Shown: positions 52,726 through 62,688, counted from the stretch's first letter. The stretch is 64,000 nucleotides of DNA from Saprospiraceae bacterium (GCA_020436935.1 JAGQWX010000006.1:62001-126000); one strand, 5' to 3'. Notes: a model not told the origin generated them from the letters alone. Numbers and translations are program-made.

Positions 52726-55059
52726 ATGAAGCATTACATAAAAGAACATGCCTGGATCATTGAAGAAACAGATTTCGACGATCAGGTCAATGAAATATCA
52801 GAAAGCATCTTTTCCATTGGAAACGGAAAAATGGGACTTCGGGCTAATTTTGAAGAATCTTACAGTGGGAAAAGTTTGGAAGGGCATTATGTTGGAGGAG
52901 TTTACTATCCTGATAAGACCAGAGTGGGGTGGTGGAAAAATGGATACCCCGAGTACTTTGCCAAGGTGATCAATGCTCCAAAGTGGATTGGACTTGACAT
53001 CAAAATAGACGGTAAGCCCCTTGACCTCTATTTGGCTAAGGAAATAATGGAATTCAGAAGAGTGTTGGATATGCGTTCTGGGTTGCTTTTAAGGTCCTTT
53101 AAAATAAAAATGGATGAAAATCTGACAGTCCAGGTAGTTGCGGAACGATTTGTAAGCATGGCGGATGGTGAGTTGGGAGCGCTGAAATACACCCTTTCGA
53201 GCAATATGCCGGCAAGGCTTGATTTGAGTTCATATTTGACAACAGATGTTGCCAACAGAGATTCCAACTATGATGAAAAATTTTGGATTCCAGGACAAAA
53301 TTATGCATCTCCATCATTAACGTATGTAGAGGCAACCACCAAAAAAACGAATTACAAACTTGGTGTTGCAGCAACAACAAAGGTCATTTCTGAAGGCCAG
53401 GAAGTCGTGTGCGAACAGCATGGCCAGGACGAATTCACCGCATCTCAGAAATATACCATGACCTTGACACAAGATCCCGTTGTCATCACAAAGGTCGCAG
53501 CTGTTGTTTCTTCATTTGATCATGGACAGGCTGACTTAAAACACCTTTCACAAAAGAAGCTTACAGAAGTTTCGGGAAAAAGTTTTGAAGATCTAAAAAA
53601 GGACCACTCTGAAGTCTGGGAACACCTCTGGAATGACTGTGACATAGAAATCGAAGGCGACATTGCTGCACAGCAGGGCATTCGTTTTAATATTTTTCAT
53701 TTATTACAAACCTACACTGGAAAAGATGCCCGTCTCAATATTGGACCAAAGGGCTTTACCGGCGAAAAATACGGCGGAGTGACCTACTGGGACACAGAGG
53801 CATATTGTATCCCGTTTTACCTGTTTACCGCAGGTGAAGAAGTTGCCAGGAATCTGCTGGTGTATAGATACAATCACCTGGAGAAAGCCATTGAAAATGC
53901 GGCGAAGATTGGTTTTAAGAATGGTGCAGCTTTGTATCCAATGGTGACCATGAATGGCGAAGAATGCCACAATGAATGGGAGATCACATTCGAAGAAATA
54001 CACAGAAACGGAGCCATCGCCTATGCCATTTATGATTATATCAGAGTTACCGGTGATAAAATGTATCTCGTTTCACACGGTCTTGAAGTACTGATTGCAA
54101 TATCCAGATTCTGGGCGCAAAGAGTCAATTGGTCGGCAGCAAAAAATGCCTATGTCATGCTTGGTGTGACCGGTCCCAATGAATATGAGAACAATGTAAA
54201 CAACAACTGGTATACCAATTATATTGCAAAATGGTGTTTGAAGTATACCTCATCCATGATTAAGGAGGTCTCAAGGGATCACAAAAGTACATGGAATTCG
54301 ATCAGTACTAAGCTCGGATTTCAGGCTGAAGAAATAGAACATTGGCACGAAATCATCAATAAAATATACCTGCCTTACGACGAAGAAAAACAAGTGTTTT
54401 TGCAGCAGGATGGCTTCCTCGACAAAGACCTGGCACCGGCGTCGGCGATTCCGGTACAAGAAAGACCCATCAATCAGCATTGGTCCTGGGACAGAATCCT
54501 GAGGTCGTGCTATATCAAGCAAGCAGACGTTTTGCAAGGGCTGCACTTTTTTGAAAATCATTTTGACGATGAGACCGTCGCAAGAAATTTTGATTTTTAC
54601 GAACCCATGACAGTCCATGAATCATCGCTCAGCCCATGTGTACACGTCATTCTTGCTTCCAGGATAGGGCGTTTGGGAAAAGCTTATGAATTGTACCAAC
54701 GAACGGCAAGACTGGATTTGAATGATTACAACAATGATACAGAAGATGGTTTGCACATTACCAGTATGGCTGGAACGTGGATGTCAATCGTCAAAGGATT
54801 TGGCGGACTAAAAGTAGTGGACGGTCAACTGCATATCCAACCGGCCCTTCCTGAAAACTGGAAGTCATATTCCTTTAAGGTAAAGTTTAGAAACAACGTT
54901 GTCGCTGTGAAGGTGAGTCCTGAAGAGGTAGAAATTTCAAATCTTAAGGGAAATAATTTAGATATATGGCTCAATAATCATAAGTTTGAAGTTCCTCAGG
55001 AATCGACAATAGTTAGCGCAGTGTCGCAATTTTCCAACATCAAATCGTCAGCTTCATGA
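52726..55059 (+). CDS. GH65 disaccharide phosphorylase, probably maltose phosphorylase
   Basis: 777 residues, usual length. N-terminal beta-sandwich (about 1-265), (alpha/alpha)6 barrel with GGVTYWDTEAYCIPFYLF, and the general-acid region NEWEITFEEIHRNG near residues 416-429; EDGLHITSMAGTWMS follows near 685. No signal, so cytoplasmic. Family members phosphorolyse maltose, trehalose, kojibiose or nigerose to glucose and beta-G1P; neighbouring amylase and MFS gene favour maltose. Its stop overlaps the amylase start by four bases (translational coupling). Confidence 0.9.
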   Translation: MKHYIKEHAWIIEETDFDDQVNEISESIFSIGNGKMGLRANFEESYSGKSLEGHYVGGVYYPDKTRVGWWKNGYPEYFAKVINAPKWIGLDIKIDGKPLDLYLAKEIMEFRRVLDMRSGLLLRSFKIKMDENLTVQVVAERFVSMADGELGALKYTLSSNMPARLDLSSYLTTDVANRDSNYDEKFWIPGQNYASPSLTYVEATTKKTNYKLGVAATTKVISEGQEVVCEQHGQDEFTASQKYTMTLTQDPVVITKVAAVVSSFDHGQADLKHLSQKKLTEVSGKSFEDLKKDHSEVWEHLWNDCDIEIEGDIAAQQGIRFNIFHLLQTYTGKDARLNIGPKGFTGEKYGGVTYWDTEAYCIPFYLFTAGEEVARNLLVYRYNHLEKAIENAAKIGFKNGAALYPMVTMNGEECHNEWEITFEEIHRNGAIAYAIYDYIRVTGDKMYLVSHGLEVLIAISRFWAQRVNWSAAKNAYVMLGVTGPNEYENNVNNNWYTNYIAKWCLKYTSSMIKEVSRDHKSTWNSISTKLGFQAEEIEHWHEIINKIYLPYDEEKQVFLQQDGFLDKDLAPASAIPVQERPINQHWSWDRILRSCYIKQADVLQGLHFFENHFDDETVARNFDFYEPMTVHESSLSPCVHVILASRIGRLGKAYELYQRTARLDLNDYNNDTEDGLHITSMAGTWMSIVKGFGGLKVVDGQLHIQPALPENWKSYSFKVKFRNNVVAVKVSPEEVEISNLKGNNLDIWLNNHKFEVPQESTIVSAVSQFSNIKSSAS

Positions 55060-56441
55060 AACCGGGTAAAGTACTTTTATTTTTATCCCTAATTTTACTT
55101 TTGGCTTGTAAAAACGAAAAGGATATGACCAACGATATGGAGCAGGACACAAATACATTTTCACTGCCTGAATGGGCAAAAAACGCGGTGATTTACGAAG
55201 TAAACATCAGACAGTACACACCTGAAGGAACCATCAATGCATTTTCAGACCATTTGCCGAGACTTAAGGAAATGGGGGTTGATATTTTATGGATCATGCC
55301 GGTTTTTCCAATTTCAACGACGAGGAAAAAAGGAGAATTGGGCAGCTACTATGCAGTATCCGATTTTACTGAAATCAATCCTGCCTTTGGGACTAAAGAA
55401 GACTTTATCAATCTGATAGACAAGATACATGCCTATGACATGAAAATCATCATGGACTGGGTGCCGAATCATACCGGATGGGACCATACGTGGATATCCG
55501 AACATCCTGATTTCTACAAAAAAGACAGCAGCGGGAACATCACCGACCCCATAGATGATCAAGGAAATTCATTTGGATGGGAAGACGTTGCTGCTCTTGA
55601 TTACAGCAATCCTAAAATGAGAGATGCGATCATTGCTGACCTGGTCCATTGGGTAAAAGATCACAATGTCGATGGATATAGAATGGATATAGCTTTCGGT
55701 CCTCCTCATGACTTTTGGACACAGTTTGCCGATACCATCACTAAAGTTAAAAAGGACATTTTCCTATTGGCAGAAGCAGAAGATCCCTGGTTGCTCAACG
55801 AGAATACTTTCCATGCAATGTATGGTTGGAGCTTTCATCACCTGATGAACCACATTGCCAAAAGAGAGAAAAAAGCCTATGATATTCAAATATGGAGGGA
55901 TAGTACACTCTCACAAGTTGTCAAGGGCAATTATATGCATTTTACATCCAATCATGATGAAAATTCCTGGAATGGAACAGAATTCGAGCGTATGGGTGAT
56001 TTGCATAAAACCTTTGCCATTTTGGTCCACACCTTTGATGGAATACCTTTGATTTATTCAGGCCAGGAAGAACCTCTTATGAAAAGACTTGAGTTTTTCC
56101 AAAAGGATGATATTGGATTTTCAAAATACGAGTATGCAGACTTTTATTTAAAACTCAATAAGCTGAAACATGAAAATGAGGCACTTTGGAATATGCCTTA
56201 CGGTGGTGAGTTGATCAGGATTGGGGATGCTGAGGACATCTATGCATTTAAGAGAGAGAAGAATGGGAATAAAGTGGTAGTAATGCTCAACTTTACCAAT
56301 CAGCCCAGGTTTGTAACCTTGCTTGAAGATGTCAATGGTGTTCAGGATATTTATACAAGAAATCTTTTGGACTTTAAAAAAGGAGAAAGAGTAAGGCTTG
56401 AACCCGGCGCACCCATCGTTGCCACCAATAATTACAAATAA
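55056..56441 (+). CDS. GH13 alpha-amylase-family lipoprotein
   Basis: 461 residues. Lipoprotein signal ending LLLAC (Cys near 18), so attached to a membrane outside the cytoplasm. GH13 regions: MDWVPNHTG (I), DGYRMDIA with nucleophile Asp211 (II), LLAEAED with acid/base Glu240 (III) and TSNHDENSW with Asp301 (IV). Short C-terminal beta domain. Hydrolyses or transfers alpha-1,4-glucans or maltooligosaccharides. ATG lies inside the last codons of the GH65 gene (4-base overlap). Confidence 0.92.
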   Translation: MKPGKVLLFLSLILLLACKNEKDMTNDMEQDTNTFSLPEWAKNAVIYEVNIRQYTPEGTINAFSDHLPRLKEMGVDILWIMPVFPISTTRKKGELGSYYAVSDFTEINPAFGTKEDFINLIDKIHAYDMKIIMDWVPNHTGWDHTWISEHPDFYKKDSSGNITDPIDDQGNSFGWEDVAALDYSNPKMRDAIIADLVHWVKDHNVDGYRMDIAFGPPHDFWTQFADTITKVKKDIFLLAEAEDPWLLNENTFHAMYGWSFHHLMNHIAKREKKAYDIQIWRDSTLSQVVKGNYMHFTSNHDENSWNGTEFERMGDLHKTFAILVHTFDGIPLIYSGQEEPLMKRLEFFQKDDIGFSKYEYADFYLKLNKLKHENEALWNMPYGGELIRIGDAEDIYAFKREKNGNKVVVMLNFTNQPRFVTLLEDVNGVQDIYTRNLLDFKKGERVRLEPGAPIVATNNYK

Positions 56442-56512
56442 ACATTAGCAAAAGAAGGGCATCAAAAGCCACATGTGGTGCTCTGTGATATAACATTCAA
56501 ATCGTTAATACA

Positions 56513-57847
56513 ATGAGTAAACCTAGGCTCAGTACCGCTGAGATTTGGAACATGAGTGTCGGATTTCTTGGCATTCAAATGGGATTTGCGTTACAGAATG
56601 GCAACGCATCGAGGATACTACAAACTTTTGGTGCAGACGTTCATGAACTCTCATGGTTCTGGATAGTTGCCCCATTGACGGGTATGATCATTCAACCCAT
56701 TATTGGGCATTACAGCGATAAGACGTGGACAAAACTTGGAAGACGAAGGCCTTTCTTTTTAGCCGGAGCTATTGTTGCATGTTTGGGATTATTGTTCATG
56801 CCCAATGCAGCCTCATTCACGAAATACCTTCCATCTCTATGGGTTGGGGCAGGAATGCTGATGATCATGGATGCATCTTTTAATGTGTCAATGGAACCCT
56901 TTAGGGCGCTGGTTGGAGATAAATTGCCAAGTGATCAGAGGACAGCAGGCTTTAGTGTTCAAACCATCCTCATTGGAATTGGCGCAGTAATAGGATCGTG
57001 GTTGCCGTATTTTTTGGGCGAATGGTTTGGGGTTGAAACAGAAGCAGCCGAGGGAGTTGTACCCAAAAACGTAATCTATTCATTCAGTTTTGGTGCTTTG
57101 GTTTTGATCTCTTCGATATTGTGGACGATATTCACCACTAAAGAATACAGCCCTGATGAGGTAAAGACCTTTGGTGAGGAAGAGTCTGAACACGGCGGTG
57201 GTTTTTTCCAAAATCTGGTCGTAAGTCTAAAAGATATGCCTAAGACAATGAAGCAATTGGGGTGGGTTCAGTTCTTTTCTTGGTTTGGACTTTTTGGCAT
57301 GTGGGTATTTACAACACCTGCAATTGCAACACACATCTATGGTCTTGAAAACAACGACACATCTTCTCCAGCCTTTCAGGAGGCGGGCAACTGGGTTGGA
57401 ATTATATTTGGAGTTTATAATGGAGTCTCCGCTTTATATGCCTTTCTTCTTCCTGCCATCGCAAGGAAACTTGGCAGAAAAAAAACACACATGGTTTCAC
57501 TGGTACTTGGGGGACTTGGCTTGATTTCAATGTATTTCTTTACGACGCCCAATGCACTTCTCATTTCTATGGTGGGTGTTGGGTTTGCATGGGCAAGCAT
57601 TCTGGCCATGCCTTATGCAATTCTTGCAGGATCTATACCTGCGAGAAAAATGGGTATTTATATGGGCATTTTCAACCTTTTTATTACCATTCCTCAGATC
57701 ACCAATGCGATCTTTGGAGGTCCCATTATTCACTACCTTTTTGGAGACAGGGCCATTTACGCACTCGTGCTTTCGGGAGTATGTTTTTTCATTGCAGCCG
57801 CAGCCACAGCTCTTGTGGATGATGTAGATGAGGTGGTTGTCAAATGA
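56513..57847 (+). CDS. MFS sugar transporter, SLC45/maltose-sucrose type
   Basis: 444 residues, 12 membrane helices. The loop between TM2 and TM3 has GHYSDKTWTKLGRRRPFFLAG, the RxGRRRPF signature of the GPH/SLC45-like sugar carriers. N-terminal IWNMSVGFLGIQMGFALQNGNASRI is typical of Bacteroidota maltose-locus MFS proteins. Carries sugar, probably maltose, with protons across the inner membrane. Last gene of the operon; 71 bases after the amylase. Nine bases from the convergent Sua5-like gene. Confidence 0.88.
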   Translation: MSKPRLSTAEIWNMSVGFLGIQMGFALQNGNASRILQTFGADVHELSWFWIVAPLTGMIIQPIIGHYSDKTWTKLGRRRPFFLAGAIVACLGLLFMPNAASFTKYLPSLWVGAGMLMIMDASFNVSMEPFRALVGDKLPSDQRTAGFSVQTILIGIGAVIGSWLPYFLGEWFGVETEAAEGVVPKNVIYSFSFGALVLISSILWTIFTTKEYSPDEVKTFGEEESEHGGGFFQNLVVSLKDMPKTMKQLGWVQFFSWFGLFGMWVFTTPAIATHIYGLENNDTSSPAFQEAGNWVGIIFGVYNGVSALYAFLLPAIARKLGRKKTHMVSLVLGGLGLISMYFFTTPNALLISMVGVGFAWASILAMPYAILAGSIPARKMGIYMGIFNLFITIPQITNAIFGGPIIHYLFGDRAIYALVLSGVCFFIAAAATALVDDVDEVVVK

Positions 57848-57856
57848 AATGATGCG

Positions 57857-58435
57857 CTATGATGCAATGCTATCCTCGCCATCCATCACTAGCATACCGT
57901 TGTAATCGTATTTTATAGAAACCATTTCGGTGGCAATAGTTTCGTTCCTGCGATGTTTGCAGATATAGTCGGCATTATCTTTTAGTACAGAAGGCAATTC
58001 TGCATAAGATTTTGTAAGCATTTCATCTGTTATCGATGCGTTTACCAGCACAAGCGGTTCTCCTAGAAGTTCGATTACCTTTCGCAGAAATTCATCTTTG
58101 GAAAGTGATAAATTTATTTCTTGAGTTGAATTGTCAATCAAATGTTGAGGCACATTTTTATGGTTTGACTCAACGATATTGATTGGCCTCTCATAAAAAC
58201 AAAGCAGCGTTTCGATTCTGGGGTGCAAAAGAGGTGCATATTTTTTTAGCATCCGTATGGAATCTGTGCACAAGAAAAATTCTGGATGAATATTGACGAT
58301 AGATCTGATCTTTCGATAACCAAATTCGCTCTTACTGCTGCAAGCCATGGACCAGGATGTATCACCAGGTATCAATATAACTCCATGGTTTTCAAGCACG
58401 TTGATAATTTCAATGATTTTGTCTTCAAATAGCAT
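57857..58435 (-). CDS. Divergent Sua5/YrdC-like protein with degraded signature
   Basis: 192 residues. The fold outline of YrdC/Sua5 is visible: an N-terminal helix then GVILIPGDTSWSMACSS at 18-34, in the place of the PTDTVYGLGC motif, and a later FFLCTDS. But Thr-to-Gly, Gly-to-Ser and loss of the KxR binding motif suggest it may not make threonylcarbamoyl-AMP. It could be a paralogue with another nucleotide-related role. Stand-alone, convergent with the MFS gene. Confidence 0.5.
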   Translation of the reverse strand: MLFEDKIIEIINVLENHGVILIPGDTSWSMACSSKSEFGYRKIRSIVNIHPEFFLCTDSIRMLKKYAPLLHPRIETLLCFYERPINIVESNHKNVPQHLIDNSTQEINLSLSKDEFLRKVIELLGEPLVLVNASITDEMLTKSYAELPSVLKDNADYICKHRRNETIATEMVSIKYDYNGMLVMDGEDSIAS

Positions 58436-58521
58436 ATTTCTCTTTGGAAGTTCAGGTTTGCTATCTAACGACGTATGGCAATGCCATCTTATATGAAATC
58501 AAAAAAAATAAAGTATAAAAA

Positions 58522-60147
58522 TTATTTACTTAGCCGGGCGAGGTCAGGATTCTTAAAGTAATCCATAGCCGCAATGACGAACCTATCGTCCAGGCTTTTA
58601 AGACTGAGTTCTGTATCTTCATCAGAAATGATGTATCGATAATCACTGAGCAAGGCACTTTTTACCTTCTCTTTTTCGCTGTCTGTGATTTTTACATTTC
58701 TCAATTCCGGATAGGTTTTTCTTGCATAACTGATGAAGTTATCCACAAAAGCCTTGCTGCTGATGAGGTCACTGGTCACACCTTTGGTATTGCGCATTTT
58801 TTGAAAAACATAACCAAGGCTTAGATACCTCATTTTACCAAAAGTGGTTTCATAATCCAACGAATCTGCCGGTATGAAAATATCAGGTTCAACACCACTT
58901 GCATCCTTGAGTTTTCTGCCCAGTTGCAAAGAAGTGTATTTCAAATTTATGGTGTCTGAAGGATCGATCTTCTCAGAAAAAATATCTCCGTTTTCAATGC
59001 GCCTTTCCAACTCTTCATCATAATAATCAAGATCAGAATAGTCTTTTTGGATGTTTCTTCCGGAAGGAAGATAGTACCTGGAGGTTGTTAGCCTCAAAGC
59101 ACCGCCATTGCTCAACGGGTATTGTTCCTGTACTAAACCTTTACCATATGTTCTTCTTCCAATGATAACCCCTCTATCCCAATCCTGGATGGTGCCGGCA
59201 ATAATCTCTGCTCCGGAAGCAGATTCTTCATTGACAAGAACAGCAATGTTATCGACATTGAAAAATGATTTTCCATTGGTTTTGTATTCTCTTCTTACCC
59301 CATTCTTTCCGACGGTGTACAAAATGACCTTGTCTTTGTCCTTTGTGAGCTGATTCAGGATTTTTGTTGCTTCCGGAAGGAATCCTCCAGGATTGTTACG
59401 TAGATCTATGATCAGATTTTTGATCTGGTGCTTTTCATACAATTGCTCGTATGATTCCATAAATTCTTTATATGTGTTGGAGGTAAATTGCTCAATTTTG
59501 ATGATACCGGTCTCATTGTCGAGCATGGCTCCGGCACTTGCTGTATGTGCAAATATTTGAGTAGGGCTTACCTCGATTTCTATAGGGTCTTTATGTTCTT
59601 TCCTTTTTACAGTCAGAACAATCGAACCTTCATTGCCGTGAAGTTTTTCTCTGATTTCTTCATATGAAAGCTTCTGACCTGCAATTTTTGAAGTATCAAT
59701 GGTTAAAATTTGGTCGAATTGCTTCAGACCTGCGACATCAGCAGGAGAATCAGCCATGACTTTTACAATTCCAACGGTATCATCTGCAAATATGGTTTCA
59801 ATGCCAAGTCCGTTGAAATATCCCTCCATACTTTCAGTAAATGCCTCAATTTGTTCAGGAGAAATGTATGCCGAATGTGGGTCCAGGTGGTCCATGATGG
59901 CATAAATCGCAGATTCCATCAATTCATTCTGATCCTTGTTGTCCACATACTTTGTATCAATGTATTTGAGCAACTCTTCGACACGACCAATCTGAACTGT
60001 TCCTTCCTGATCTGATATTTGGGAGATCATAGGGGAATCAGTCTTTTCATTCATGTGAAAGCCCATAAAGATTCCGAGTGCCAACACACCCGCCAGCAGT
60101 AAAGGCTGAATGATCTGATATGTAGAGTTTTGACCTTCTTTTTTCAA
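58522..60147 (-). CDS. S41-family C-terminal processing protease (CtpA type)
   Basis: 541 residues. N-terminal membrane anchor (about 10-32), a PDZ domain (about 100-180, GIETIFADDTVGIVKVMADSPA), then the S41 catalytic domain with NEESASGAEIIAG holding the nucleophile Ser and GRRTYGKGLVQEQYPL the catalytic Lys. A long C-terminal part (about 380-541) is usual in this phylum. Trims or degrades periplasmic proteins. A TAACTTTG box lies 34 bases upstream. Confidence 0.92.
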   Translation of the reverse strand: MKKEGQNSTYQIIQPLLLAGVLALGIFMGFHMNEKTDSPMISQISDQEGTVQIGRVEELLKYIDTKYVDNKDQNELMESAIYAIMDHLDPHSAYISPEQIEAFTESMEGYFNGLGIETIFADDTVGIVKVMADSPADVAGLKQFDQILTIDTSKIAGQKLSYEEIREKLHGNEGSIVLTVKRKEHKDPIEIEVSPTQIFAHTASAGAMLDNETGIIKIEQFTSNTYKEFMESYEQLYEKHQIKNLIIDLRNNPGGFLPEATKILNQLTKDKDKVILYTVGKNGVRREYKTNGKSFFNVDNIAVLVNEESASGAEIIAGTIQDWDRGVIIGRRTYGKGLVQEQYPLSNGGALRLTTSRYYLPSGRNIQKDYSDLDYYDEELERRIENGDIFSEKIDPSDTINLKYTSLQLGRKLKDASGVEPDIFIPADSLDYETTFGKMRYLSLGYVFQKMRNTKGVTSDLISSKAFVDNFISYARKTYPELRNVKITDSEKEKVKSALLSDYRYIISDEDTELSLKSLDDRFVIAAMDYFKNPDLARLSK

Positions 60148-60180
60148 AAGAATAAAAGCTAAAGTTTCAAATTAATGCTA

Positions 60181-60188
60181 CAAAGTTA
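60181..60188 (-). promoter_or_regulatory. -7 promoter box TAACTTTG for the S41 protease
   Basis: CAAAGTTA on plus; perfect TAnnTTTG on minus, upstream of the ATG at 60147. Confidence 0.45.
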
Positions 60189-60314
60189 GGAATAAGTTAG
60201 GTATAAAAGGGGACGGACAAAATATTTATTTAGAATTGGCACTCCGATGCTGAATGAATTCTTTTTATCATAACAAGTTTAATGTGTTTCGCATGAAAGC
60301 ACGTGCCGCATATG

Positions 60315-61472
60315 TCAGATCTTTTTCTGAGCGCGCAAATAGCTCAAGGCTTCTCTGAGTGCCTCTAAATCTTCCTGAGAATTATATCCGTTGTAGGAAT
60401 ACCGGATGTAAACATTTCCATTTTGAGTGAATACAGGTAACTCCAATTTGAATTGATCGAGCAGGATTTCTTTGACCTCACCCGGCTTTTCACAGGATAC
60501 TGGAATGCTACCCATTTGCAATATGAAGTCATCATCAACGGGCGCGAGAGGGGAGGAGCCAAGCATTTCACAGGCTTCGAGCAGGAATTGTTGGGTATCC
60601 TTCCTGCAGTTTTGTGCTACTTTGGGCCAGTCAAAATCTTCCATAAATTTTATTGAAGCAGGAATGGTCAAAAACGCTGTAAAGTCTCTTGTGCCAATAA
60701 AGGTGTGGTAATCAATATAGGTGGAGCCAGACGAACTCACCGGCTTATACCCCCAGCTTAATACAAATGGAAGCATCATGGACTGAAAATTTTTAGCAGT
60801 ATAAATGAACGAGCTGCCCTTGGGCGTCATCATCCATTTGTGACAGGCACCCACATAAAAATCGCAGTCTAGAGCAATGATATCCAGGGGGATGTGTCCG
60901 GGAACGTGAGCTCCGTCTATGACTGTGATCAGACCTCTGCGCCTGGCTTCTGCACAAATTTCTTCAACAGGAAGCCTCAATGCAGTCATACTGGTAATGT
61001 GACTTAGAAAAATAACCTTGGTTTTTTCACTGTAACCTTTCCAAAATGAATCTAAAAAATGCTCTTTAGAAAGGATTGGCAATTCAATGGCTTGTTTGAT
61101 GTAATGCAATCCTTTCTGCTCACAAAAGTAGTCCCAGGTTCTATCACAGGCTCCGTATTCCAGATTGGTTGAAAGCACTTCATCTCCAGGTGACAACCGT
61201 AGACTATTGGCGATGATATTGACCCCGAAGGTAGGGTTTGTAATATAAATCAAATCCTCGGGCGCAGCATTGATGTAAGTTGACAATGCCATTTTGCTCG
61301 ACTCCAAAAGTTCTGGACCCGTTTTAGTTATAAATGCAGTTGGCTGCCTCTCAAGAAGAAATTGAAGTCGCTGATATTCTTCAAAAATTGGTCTTGCACA
61401 CGCCCCGAAAGCTCCAAAATTGAGATAGTGTACTTGAGGGTCTAGCAGAAATTGGTCTTTAATAGATGACAT
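60315..61472 (-). CDS. Class V PLP-dependent aminotransferase (isopenicillin-N-epimerase-like)
   Basis: 385 residues. HYLNFGAFGACARPIFEEY opening and a PLP site at YVGACHKWMMTPKGSSFIY (Lys in CHKW), with VIDGAHVPGHIPLDI holding the PLP-nitrogen Asp. The group covers isopenicillin N epimerases, cysteine desulfurase-like and Cys/hercynylcysteine lyases; the exact reaction is not predictable. No penicillin-type or sulfur-cluster genes are nearby. Single gene on minus, divergent from tspO. Confidence 0.8.
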   Translation of the reverse strand: MSSIKDQFLLDPQVHYLNFGAFGACARPIFEEYQRLQFLLERQPTAFITKTGPELLESSKMALSTYINAAPEDLIYITNPTFGVNIIANSLRLSPGDEVLSTNLEYGACDRTWDYFCEQKGLHYIKQAIELPILSKEHFLDSFWKGYSEKTKVIFLSHITSMTALRLPVEEICAEARRRGLITVIDGAHVPGHIPLDIIALDCDFYVGACHKWMMTPKGSSFIYTAKNFQSMMLPFVLSWGYKPVSSSGSTYIDYHTFIGTRDFTAFLTIPASIKFMEDFDWPKVAQNCRKDTQQFLLEACEMLGSSPLAPVDDDFILQMGSIPVSCEKPGEVKEILLDQFKLELPVFTQNGNVYIRYSYNGYNSQEDLEALREALSYLRAQKKI

Positions 61473-61640
61473 ATAAGTTTTTTAAGTGGTGGTTTGCCAT
61501 TCATTTTTCGGGCCTCAAATATTATAAAATTTTGAATACAACTCAGTAATTCATATGTATTTATTGAGATGATTTTAATGCAAAATTTAAACCTAATCCA
61601 TGTTCGCCCGTTATAAACATACATTACCAAAATAGTATTC

Positions 61641-62126
61641 ATGACTATTGCGAAGAAGATAAATTGGCTTTCGCTTACGATCTGCTTATTGATCCCTGTA
61701 GTTGTTGGGATAATCAGTGGGTTTGCCACTGCCAAGGGAGTTTCCGGCTGGTATGTATCCGCTGAAAAGCCGTCATTCAATCCACCGAACAATCTCTTCG
61801 CTCCTGTTTGGACTGTTCTTTACCTGGCCATGGGGCTTGCATTATATATTATATGGAATAGCCCTCCGACAGAAAGCAGAAAAAGAGCCCTTATATTCTT
61901 TGGTATTCAACTTTTTTTTAACTTTTTATGGAGTTTCCTGTTCTTTAATTTTCAACTTCTGGATGTGGCCTTCTTTTGGATATTCACACTATGGTTGTTG
62001 ATCCTTGCAACGATATATTATACATATGACATCAGCTTATGGGCAACGGCATTACTCATTCCTTATGTCTTGTGGGTAGGTTTTGCAAGTGTTTTAAATT
62101 TTTCTATCTGGCAATTAAATTTATAG
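61641..62126 (+). CDS. tspO: TspO/MBR family membrane protein
   Basis: 161 residues, five membrane helices. GFATAKGVSGWYVSAEKPSFNPPNNLFAPVWTVLYLAMGLALYIIW is the tryptophan- and proline-rich family block. TspO binds porphyrins and in bacteria is involved in light or oxidative stress signalling and tetrapyrrole handling. Five bases before the SRPBCC gene, so co-transcribed. Confidence 0.9.
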   Translation: MTIAKKINWLSLTICLLIPVVVGIISGFATAKGVSGWYVSAEKPSFNPPNNLFAPVWTVLYLAMGLALYIIWNSPPTESRKRALIFFGIQLFFNFLWSFLFFNFQLLDVAFFWIFTLWLLILATIYYTYDISLWATALLIPYVLWVGFASVLNFSIWQLNL

Positions 62127-62131
62127 GCTAA

Positions 62132-62614
62132 ATGAAAAAACTGGAATGCAAACAATTTCTTCCGCTGAGTTTAGAGGAGGCTTGGGCATATTTTTCCTCC
62201 CCTGCTAATCTCAATGAAATTACTCCCGACGATATGTCATTCGAAATCACATCCGGCAATGAACATCAGTTTTATGAAGGAATGTTTATTACTTACAAAG
62301 TAGCTCCTTTATTGGGGATCAAGCTCAATTGGGTAACAGAGATCACTAAAATCAAACCAGGCTCTTTTTTTATTGACGAACAGAGAATGGGGCCTTACAA
62401 CATTTGGCATCACGAACATCACTTTGTAGAAAAAGACGGCGGAGTGGAAATGACAGACTTATTGTGGTACGACGTAGGAATGGGCCCGATCGGCAAGTTG
62501 GCAGAAGCTGTTTTCGTTGATCAGAAAGTCAAATCGATATTTGATTACAGGTACAAAAAATTGGAGCAACTGTTTGGAACTTCCCACAAAATGGATCAGT
62601 CACTTGTGCATTAA
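62132..62614 (+). CDS. SRPBCC-fold lipid/ligand-binding protein
   Basis: 160 residues. LSLEEAWAYFSSPANLNEITPDDMSFEI opening and a YNIWHHEHHF strand typify the coenzyme Q-binding/START-like SRPBCC family; no signal peptide. Such proteins bind hydrophobic ligands. In this phylum they recur beside TspO and photolyase genes, but no photolyase is present within this window. Ligand unknown. Confidence 0.8.
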   Translation: MKKLECKQFLPLSLEEAWAYFSSPANLNEITPDDMSFEITSGNEHQFYEGMFITYKVAPLLGIKLNWVTEITKIKPGSFFIDEQRMGPYNIWHHEHHFVEKDGGVEMTDLLWYDVGMGPIGKLAEAVFVDQKVKSIFDYRYKKLEQLFGTSHKMDQSLVH

Positions 62615-62688
62615 GTTATGCGCTCATATATAGGACCAATTTTGCGTCTAATTCTTCATATAAATCATTGATTTTCAAAAATTATTTC

